A DNA stretch of 16,251 nucleotides. Source: Bacillota bacterium (GTDB lineage: Bacteria; Bacillota; Clostridia; DSM-8532). Positions 8,080-12,507 of the stretch are shown piece after piece. The notes below the pieces were generated by a model. It ran no database searches. It was not told the origin of the DNA and was given only the letters and a program-made list of their open reading frames with translations. The stretch lies in the NCBI GenBank assembly GCA_023440865.1, contig JAEXRM010000186.1, forward strand, positions 1-16,251, in the 5' to 3' direction. Position numbers and translations under genes: made by a program. Positions within the stretch are counted from its first letter, which is position 1; every line of letters begins with the position of its first letter.

Positions 8080-9504
8080 TCAGAACAGGGCGTTGTCGGG
8101 GCTCATCTTGCGGGTGATGGCGTTGGTCGTCAGCACAAGGACGAACCCGACCACGGACTGGAACAGGGCGGCGGCACCCGGAATACCGATGTTCGTACCG
8201 GCTCGCAGGGCATTGAACACATACACGTCGATGACATTGTAGACGGGACGAAGTGCGCCGGAGCCTCTCGGAAGCGAGAAGAACAGGCCCAGGTCGGCGG
8301 TGAAGATGCGGCCGATGGCCAGAATCGTCAGCAGGATCATCATCGGGATGAGCATGGGGATCGTGATGTTCGTGATCTGCTTCCACTTGTTGGCGCCGTC
8401 GATGGAGGCCGCCTCGTAGATTTCCGTGTCGAAGCCGGTAATGGCTGCGATGTAGATGACCGAACCGTTTCCGGTGTATTTCCACAGGTTGGCGATGACG
8501 AAGATGAACGGCCAGTACTTCGGTTCCTGGTACCAGTTGATCGGTTCGACGCCGAAGGATCCCAGGATCTTGTTCATGGCGCCGAGATCGAAGTTGAGCA
8601 TCGCGAACACCAGGTAGGCGACGACCATCCAGGAGAGGAAGTACGGCAGGAAGTAGAACGTCTGGTAGACCTTGGCCAGACGGCGGTTTGGCAGCTCCGT
8701 GATCGCGATGGCGAGGCCTACGCTGAACACGAGGCCGACCACCATGAACACCAGGTTGTACAGGACCGTGTTGCGTGTGATCTGCCAGGCGTCGGGCGTC
8801 GCGAACAGGAACTCGAAGTTCGCAAAACCGACCCACTTGCTCTTGAAGAAGTTTTCAAAGACATTCGAACCGGAGACGACGTATTTCTTGAATGCCAGCA
8901 GGATGCCGGGCATCGGCAGGTAGTTGATGCCGATCAGGTAGATCAGGCCCGGAATGAGCATCGTGAACAGGGCGAGATGGCTGCGGAAGTCGCCCGTCTT
9001 CGGATTGGTGCGCTTGAGGACGACGGCCAGCATCGTGGCGATCATGATGAGCGCCTCAAGGGCGATCACGACGCGCGCGCCGATCAGGACTTCGCCGCCC
9101 TTCTTGACCAGCCAGGTCATCATGTTGACCGAAATGGTCACGCCCACCAGCGAAAGCAATCCCAGAGGCAGCGGCAGGAAATTCGCCTTCTGGAAGCGGA
9201 TGAACACGACGGCGATCATGGCGACCATGAAGACGACCGTGGCGATCATCATGACACCCGCACCGAGATTGGCCTTTTCGAGCTGCTTGGTGAGGCCATG
9301 GGATCCGAAGAGGATCTGGATGCCCGTGATGACGACATTCTTCTTGCCGCCGATCGAAGCGATCTTTGCCATGGGCAGAAGCAGGCCGGCGAGGGACAGG
9401 ACGGACAGAATCTGAACGATGCGCCAGCACAGGATGCTGGACAGGTAGAACCGTTCCTTGCCGGCCGATGCCAGGGCTTTTCCGGGTGGTGTGATCGCTG
9501 ACAC
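8080..9504 (-). CDS. ABC transporter permease, LplB-like, with N-terminal four-helix extension
   Basis: Membrane permease of the carbohydrate importer family, 474 aa, against roughly 300-320 for typical LplB. The canonical part starts near residue 175 (LALFTMLIPGLIYLIG) and contains the EAA loop at 364-383: EAASIDGANKWKQITNITIP. The extra N-terminal part has four likely membrane helices at about 24-48, 80-103, 110-132 and 141-163, followed by a charged joint (LKRTNPKTGDFRSH). The start is GTG at 9504; AGGAGG is at 9515-9520, ten bases upstream, which is long. No better start is seen. It is the first gene of the importer operon and pairs with the 7050-8003 permease. The role of the extension is unknown. 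No ATP-binding subunit is encoded nearby. Confidence 0.9.
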   Translation of the reverse strand: MSAITPPGKALASAGKERFYLSSILCWRIVQILSVLSLAGLLLPMAKIASIGGKKNVVITGIQILFGSHGLTKQLEKANLGAGVMMIATVVFMVAMIAVVFIRFQKANFLPLPLGLLSLVGVTISVNMMTWLVKKGGEVLIGARVVIALEALIMIATMLAVVLKRTNPKTGDFRSHLALFTMLIPGLIYLIGINYLPMPGILLAFKKYVVSGSNVFENFFKSKWVGFANFEFLFATPDAWQITRNTVLYNLVFMVVGLVFSVGLAIAITELPNRRLAKVYQTFYFLPYFLSWMVVAYLVFAMLNFDLGAMNKILGSFGVEPINWYQEPKYWPFIFVIANLWKYTGNGSVIYIAAITGFDTEIYEAASIDGANKWKQITNITIPMLIPMMILLTILAIGRIFTADLGLFFSLPRGSGALRPVYNVIDVYVFNALRAGTNIGIPGAAALFQSVVGFVLVLTTNAITRKMSPDNALF

Positions 9505-9531
9505 GATATCGATACCTCCTCATGGTTCCTG

Positions 9532-9545
9532 TGAAAACGGTTGCC
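9532..9545 (+). promoter_or_regulatory. cre-like catabolite-repression site
   Basis: TGAAAACGGTTGCC matches 12 of 14 positions of the Firmicutes CcpA consensus TGWAARCGYTWNCW. It lies in the transcribed leader, just upstream of the permease ribosome site, where a bound CcpA could act as a roadblock. It fits a sugar importer, but one short match by eye is weak evidence. Confidence 0.4.
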
Positions 9546-9674
9546 GGGTCTCGAGCCTGATGCTGTGCTGTCACGGGGCGGCATGCGGCGATATGCGCCG
9601 GGAGCAGGTGTCACTGGTAATCTCACGGTTTTGAACAAAGCACGGGAAGGATGTTTGTGTGATTTGACAACACC

Positions 9675-9680
9675 ATTCTA
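9675..9680 (-). promoter_or_regulatory. Candidate -10 box for the importer operon
   Basis: The minus strand reads TAGAAT inside TATAGAATGGTG. The ten bases ATAGAATGGT (9672-9681) recur upstream of the second binding-protein gene at 5151-5160. No recognisable -35 box is present at 17 bases, as expected if an AraC-type activator is needed. It would give a leader of about 160 bases. Confidence 0.35.
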
Positions 9681-9765
9681 TAAACGCGCGTTCACGGATG
9701 CTATACAGACGGGCTACCCGTTTGACGTTTTTCCGACGTGGTTGGCGGAGGCTTTGAAAACAATG

Positions 9766-9822
9766 TGTCCTTTTCGTTATATCCCAACCCGGTTCATGTC
9801 GTTTTCGTTATAAATGAACCCG
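9766..9822. repeat. Two direct repeats, 31-bp period, operator-like
   Basis: TGTCCTTTTCGTTATA at 9766-9781 and TGTCGTTTTCGTTATA at 9797-9812 differ at one base of 16. Both are followed five bases later by AACCCG (9786-9791 and 9817-9822). The period of 31 bases is close to three helical turns, so both copies face the same side of the DNA. They lie roughly 90-140 bases upstream of the candidate importer -10 box. An AraC-type regulator such as the one encoded at 1884-3500 is a reasonable candidate binder, by inference only. Confidence 0.65.
9791..9820. repeat. Inverted repeat around the second direct repeat
   Basis: GGTTCAT at 9791-9797 and ATGAACC at 9814-9820 are exact inverted complements 16 bases apart. 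They enclose most of the second direct-repeat copy. This could be a dimeric operator or a hairpin; there is no T-run to suggest a terminator. Confidence 0.5.
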
Positions 9823-9861
9823 CGTTCACGGCAGATCGGACATACGCATGAGGAACGCCAT

Positions 9862-9875
9862 GTCGGAATTCCGAC
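9862..9875. repeat. 14-bp perfect palindrome
   Basis: GTCGGAATTCCGAC reads the same on both strands. It lies beyond the rqcP terminator and upstream of the importer's direct repeats, so it could be a further operator. It matches no consensus that I recognise. Confidence 0.35.
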
Positions 9876-9927
9876 CATCCCCGGTTTCGGCCGGCCGCGT
9901 TCCATCCTGCGCCGGATGCGCCGTCAC

Positions 9928-9957
9928 AAAAAAGGACCGAAGCGGTTGCTCCGATCC
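9928..9957 (-). terminator. Intrinsic terminator of the rqcP transcript
   Basis: On the minus strand, arms 9948-9957 and 9934-9943 form a 10-bp stem with two G-U pairs around a four-base loop (AACC), followed by six T (9928-9933). This is a standard rho-independent terminator, starting about 30 bases after the rqcP stop. It separates this operon from the importer operon downstream on the same strand. Confidence 0.88.
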
Positions 9958-9986
9958 CCTTGTCTGCGACAGCAGCCGTGAGCCGG

Positions 9987-10226
9987 TCACAGGATCTCGT
10001 ACATGTCGGCGGTCTCCTCCTTGCGCATGAACTCGGCGACCTTGAGCACGCGCAGTTTTGTGACCTTCTCCCCGAAACGGATTTCGATGATGTCCCCTTC
10101 CTTCACTTCCGCGCCCGCCTTGGCGACGCGGCCGTTGAGGGTGACCTTCTCGCGGTCGCATGCCTCGTTGGCAAGGGTGCGACGCTTGATGATGCGGCTG
10201 ACCTTGAGGTACTTGTCGAGTCTCAT
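9987..10226 (-). CDS. rqcP: RqcP (YabO), S4-domain ribosome quality-control factor
   Basis: Small RNA-binding protein, 79 aa, made almost entirely of one S4 domain. The start MRLDKYLKVSRIIKRRTLA and the end KEETADMYEIL resemble Bacillus subtilis YabO/RqcP closely, as I recall that sequence. RqcP binds stalled 50S subunits carrying peptidyl-tRNA and works with RqcH in adding alanine tails. The start at ATG 10226 has AAGGAG at 10234-10239, seven bases upstream; an in-frame start at 10250 has no such site. It follows mazG, as yabO follows yabN in Bacillus, and is closed by the terminator at 9928-9957. The usual next genes there (yabP, yabQ, divIC) are not present here. Confidence 0.9.
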   Translation of the reverse strand: MRLDKYLKVSRIIKRRTLANEACDREKVTLNGRVAKAGAEVKEGDIIEIRFGEKVTKLRVLKVAEFMRKEETADMYEIL

Positions 10227-10285
10227 GATGCATCTCCTTGTTTCGTGCACGCCGGTGCTCCCGACGGGCCGGCTCTCCTTCTGTC

Positions 10286-10309
10286 CCGCATGCCGCCCAC
10301 GTCATGCGG
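10286..10309 (-). other. Small hairpin between mazG and rqcP
   Basis: CCGCATG at 10286-10292 pairs with CATGCGG at 10303-10309 around ten bases. It lies in the 91-base spacer between the two genes and has no T-run. It could affect messenger processing or be chance. Confidence 0.3.
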
Positions 10310-10317
10310 CGGGCGTG

Positions 10318-11121
10318 TCATCGCGGTCCTGACGACTTCTCCTGCTGCTTCACCCGGTCCCAGATCGCGTCCATCTGGGCAAGGGTCATGTCCTCAAGCC
10401 GGTGCCCCTGCGCGGCGGCTTCGGCCTCGACGCCTGCAAAGCGTCGGATGAATTTCTCGATGGTGCCGGTCAGGGCGAGCTCCGGCTGGATGTCCATGAA
10501 CCGGGAGACGTTGACCACCGCGAAGAGCAAGTCGCCCAGCTCCTCCTCCATGTGCCCCTTGTCGCCCGCTGCTGCGGCGGCCTCGAGCTCGCCGATCTCC
10601 TCGCGGACCTTCTGCCAGGCACCATCGATGCTGTCCCAGTCGAACCCGGCTTTCGCGGCCTTGTGCTGCACCTTGTAGCCGCGCATGAGGGCGGGCAGGT
10701 GGGGCGGCACGTCGCGCAGGTTCTGCGTGTGTGTCGCATGTCCCTTTTCCCGCTTCTTGATATCGTCCCACAGGTTCAGCACATCGGCGGCGGTCGCCGC
10801 CTCCGCGTCGCCGAACACATGCCGGTGGCGCGCGACCATCTTCGCCGCGACGCCATGCACCACATCGTCCAGCGTGAAACGCCCTTCCTCGGCTGCGATC
10901 TGCGCGTGGAGCACGACCTGCAGCAGCACGTCGCCGAGCTCGTCGCAGATCTTCGCGTCATCCCCCGCATCGATGGCCTCGAGCGTCTCATACGTTTCCT
11001 CGATGAGATAGCGCTTGAGCGACTCGTGGGTCTGCTCGCGGTCCCACGGACAGCCGTCGGGCGCCCGCAGCCTCGCAATGACCGCCTTCAATGCCTCATA
11101 GTCATATCGCTTCGATTCCAT
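10318..11121 (-). CDS. mazG: MazG nucleoside triphosphate pyrophosphohydrolase
   Basis: Cytoplasmic house-cleaning enzyme that hydrolyses NTPs to NMPs and pyrophosphate. It has 267 aa, against 263 in Escherichia coli, with two tandem MazG domains. The N-terminal signature GCPWDREQTHESLKRYL is at 23-39. Metal-binding motifs are EETYE (41-45) with ELGD (61-64) in the first domain, and EEIGE (174-178) with ELGD (194-197) in the second; both carry the EExxE...ExxD acid set. I preferred ATG 11121, with GGGAG three bases upstream, over an in-frame GTG at 11148 that has no ribosome site. Unlike Bacillus YabN, no methylase domain is fused at the N-terminus. It precedes rqcP and is probably co-transcribed with it. 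Confidence 0.95.
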   Translation of the reverse strand: MESKRYDYEALKAVIARLRAPDGCPWDREQTHESLKRYLIEETYETLEAIDAGDDAKICDELGDVLLQVVLHAQIAAEEGRFTLDDVVHGVAAKMVARHRHVFGDAEAATAADVLNLWDDIKKREKGHATHTQNLRDVPPHLPALMRGYKVQHKAAKAGFDWDSIDGAWQKVREEIGELEAAAAAGDKGHMEEELGDLLFAVVNVSRFMDIQPELALTGTIEKFIRRFAGVEAEAAAQGHRLEDMTLAQMDAIWDRVKQQEKSSGPR

Positions 11122-11150
11122 CGGCTCCCTCTCTCCCCATGCGCACACAT

Positions 11151-11249
11151 GAAAGGCACGCGTTGCGGCCGTGCGTATCGGGCCGCTTTCTTTCGTGACG
11201 GGCGCGCTGACCGCACGCTTCGGGATGCGCGCTTCCGGCCGTGCCTTTC
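11151..11249. repeat. 10-bp inverted repeat in the mazG upstream gap
   Basis: GAAAGGCACG at 11151-11160 and CGTGCCTTTC at 11240-11249 are exact inverted complements 79 bases apart. They occupy most of the gap (11122-11289) between mazG and the DUF6062-type gene. The gap also holds GCGGCC/GGCCGC arms (11165-11170 and 11181-11186). No clear terminator for the minus strand was found here. Confidence 0.35.
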
Positions 11250-11289
11250 GATGGCTCGGCGGGTCCGCTCAGCCGTGTGTTCCGGCTCC

Positions 11290-12066
11290 CTACAGCAGAT
11301 CCAGCGGTCCGGCCAGCTTCTGGACGGCCCGCTGCAGCGCGTCGCGGGAATTCTTCCAGTCCGCGTCCCGGTTGCGGTGGTCGAACATCTGGGTGAACCA
11401 GTGCACATCCGCCTGCACTCGCTCGAGGTTCTCGATCTCAAGCGGCAGAAGCGAGCGCAGGAACATCGCCTTCTTCTGGGCGGAAAGCGTGTCCCCGGCC
11501 ACCTTGAGCAGCAGGCGGAAATCCGGCAGGCAGAAGCCCTTGCTCTCCTCGAAACGCCGCCGGAATTCCGGCTCGCGGAAAAACAGCCAGACAACGGTGT
11601 CGGCAAACTGCTCCATCGTGTGGCCGACCCGGCTGCAAACGGCGCAATCGGGAACCAGCCGGTCGAGGAGCGCCGCAAGATCCGCCGTCAGGGTGTCCGC
11701 CACGGGTTTCCTTCCCGCGAGCTTCCCCTTCGTCGCCGCCAGCACACCCTCCTGGCTTTCCTGTGCAAGCCTGTCGCCGACCTTGCGGTAGATCTCCGCG
11801 ATCGCCCTGTTCTGCTCCGCCATGTGCGTGTCGAGGACAAGCCCGTACGGAAGCCTGTTCTTCTGCAGGTTGTGGAGCTTCTCGAGATGATGCGGGCAAA
11901 AGCCCGAGTGATTGGTGCCGATGCGGTGATCGGGCTCCATCATCGCCGCGCCCAGTTCATACTCGAGCGCCTCGCTTTCCAGCCTGCGACGGCAGTAGCA
12001 CAACGGACACTCGCAGTCCTCCGCGAACGCCTCCGTGACGGGGATCGTATAGATATGTTCCTTCAT
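11290..12066 (-). CDS. DUF6062-type protein with paired Cys modules
   Basis: Probable cytoplasmic protein of unknown function, 258 aa, resembling the DUF6062 family common in Clostridia (from memory). There is no signal peptide or membrane helix. Cysteines fall into two similar modules: CPLC (20-23) with GFCPHH (55-60), and CAVC (141-144) with GFCLPD (177-182). The CxxC plus Cys/His arrangement suggests metal binding, probably zinc, and an internal duplication. Of two nearby starts I chose ATG 12066, because GGAGG is six bases upstream; the ATG at 12072 would touch that site. The frame stays open far upstream, antisense to echA, but that is not coding. It is encoded upstream of mazG on the same strand (168-base gap). 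Confidence 0.8.
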   Translation of the reverse strand: MKEHIYTIPVTEAFAEDCECPLCYCRRRLESEALEYELGAAMMEPDHRIGTNHSGFCPHHLEKLHNLQKNRLPYGLVLDTHMAEQNRAIAEIYRKVGDRLAQESQEGVLAATKGKLAGRKPVADTLTADLAALLDRLVPDCAVCSRVGHTMEQFADTVVWLFFREPEFRRRFEESKGFCLPDFRLLLKVAGDTLSAQKKAMFLRSLLPLEIENLERVQADVHWFTQMFDHRNRDADWKNSRDALQRAVQKLAGPLDLL

Positions 12067-12264
12067 GGTCATCCTCCACAGCGACGCGCGCCGCAGGACG
12101 GACGCCGTCATGGGGCGGCGGGCGCGGCCCCTTCCCACGATAACACAGGGTCGGACGACCGGCAATCCGGAATCGGCAGCACCCCGCGGATCCGCTGCAC
12201 CGCGTTCGCCTCGGAAGGATCCGCGCGCGTTGCGGAAAATGGTTGGATCGCGCGTGGCGAAGTA

Positions 12265-12312
12265 TTCATGACTGGAAGGCAAATGCAGGGAGGAAACCCT
12301 ATTTGTCATGAA
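12265..12312. repeat. Long nested dyad upstream of the ech promoter
   Basis: The outer arms TTCATGAC (12265-12272) and GTCATGAA (12305-12312) are exact inverted complements. Inside them AAAT (12281-12284) pairs with ATTT (12301-12304), and AGGG (12287-12290) pairs with CCCT (12297-12300). It lies immediately upstream of the candidate -35 box, a position suited to an activator or repressor. Neither side has a T-run, so it is not a terminator. Confidence 0.6.
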
Positions 12313-12320
12313 AATAACGA

Positions 12321-12352
12321 TTGTTGCGTGTATACAAAAACCAATATACAAT
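12321..12352 (+). promoter_or_regulatory. Candidate ech operon promoter with overlapping dyad
   Basis: A TATACA at 12345-12350 (or TACAAT at 12347-12352) could be the -10 box. TTGTTG at 12321-12326, 18 bases away, could be the -35 box. Matches are moderate. TGTATA at 12329-12334 and TATACA at 12345-12350 form an inverted repeat in the spacer and -10 region, possibly an operator. Confidence 0.4.
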
Positions 12353-12355
12353 ATG

Positions 12356-12460
12356 GCGGTTAGGTGAAGGCCGCACCCGCTCGGACAAATGGATCTTCCC
12401 GCAACAGGGCAAGCGATCCACCCGGTCCGATCCGAATGCACGGCTCCGGCAGTTGCCGGA
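12356..12460 (+). other. Structured leader of the ech messenger
   Basis: Complementary arms follow one another in the predicted leader. GCGG (12356-12359) pairs with CCGC (12371-12374). TCGGAC (12381-12386) pairs with GTCCGA (12425-12430) and encloses TGGATC (12390-12395) with GATCCA (12415-12420), which encloses CCC/GGG. A separate TCCGGC (12445-12450) pairs with GCCGGA (12455-12460) around AGTT. The pattern resembles a multi-stem regulatory RNA, but it matches no riboswitch class that I can recognise (cobalamin, TPP, SAM and NiCo considered). Confidence 0.5.
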
Positions 12461-12496
12461 TACGTCCCCGCCTGCATGCCGCAAATAACAGAATAC

Positions 12497-12503
12497 GGGG
12501 TGA
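12497..12503 (+). promoter_or_regulatory. Ribosome site that fixes the echA start
   Basis: GGGGTGA before GTG 12508 matches the extended anti-SD partner GAGGTGA at all but one base. It selects GTG 12508 over upstream in-frame starts such as GTG 12364 and ATG 12436. Confidence 0.6.
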
Positions 12504-12507
12504 TGCT

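Larger units (their letters stand above)
9505..9986. promoter_or_regulatory. Control region upstream of the importer operon
   Basis: This 482-base gap holds no convincing gene. From right to left it contains the terminator of the rqcP operon (9928-9957), a 14-bp palindrome, a block of direct and inverted repeats (9766-9822), a possible -10 box (9675-9680), a cre-like site (9532-9545) and the ribosome site of the permease gene (9515-9520). The part from about 9600 to 9820 is visibly richer in A and T than its surroundings. An 11-base repeat CGCGTTCACGG occurs at 9687-9697 and 9821-9831. Confidence 0.7.
12067..12507. promoter_or_regulatory. Divergent control region between the DUF6062-type gene and the ech operon
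   Basis: This 441-base gap holds no supportable gene. The left part is GC-rich, with a 10-bp palindrome GCGGATCCGC (12186-12195) and a repeat of GGATCCGC (12217-12224). An AT-richer core at about 12265-12355 contains a long dyad and the likely ech promoter. A structured leader follows (12356-12460), then the echA ribosome site. No convincing minus-strand promoter for the DUF6062-type gene was recognised. Confidence 0.65.

Noticed and set aside
3637..9501. Long plus-strand frames opposite the importer genes (3637-5247, 5183-6916, 6918-7973, 7777-9501)
   Set aside because: All are antisense to well-supported minus-strand genes. They are rich in His, Arg, Asp, Gly and Val in the way expected of reversed codons, and show no recognisable domain.
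9664..9684. TTGACA followed by TATAAA on the plus strand as a promoter
   Set aside because: The spacing is only nine bases and no plus-strand gene follows.
9541..9813. A 90-codon plus-strand frame in the importer control region
   Set aside because: It has no ribosome site and a TTG start, no recognisable similarity, and overlaps the cre-like site, the candidate -10 box and a direct repeat.
9888..9897. Palindrome CGGCCGGCCG
   Set aside because: Short GC-only palindromes are expected at this base composition, and no supporting context was found.
11165..11193. GCGGCC/GGCCGC hairpin followed by TTTCTTTC as a plus-strand terminator
   Set aside because: No plus-strand gene lies upstream, and flanking genes are all on the minus strand. 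It is probably chance in a GC-rich gap.
12364..12507. Upstream in-frame extension of echA from GTG 12364
   Set aside because: The 48 extra codons are Arg/Pro-rich, without family similarity or a ribosome site, and fall in the predicted leader.
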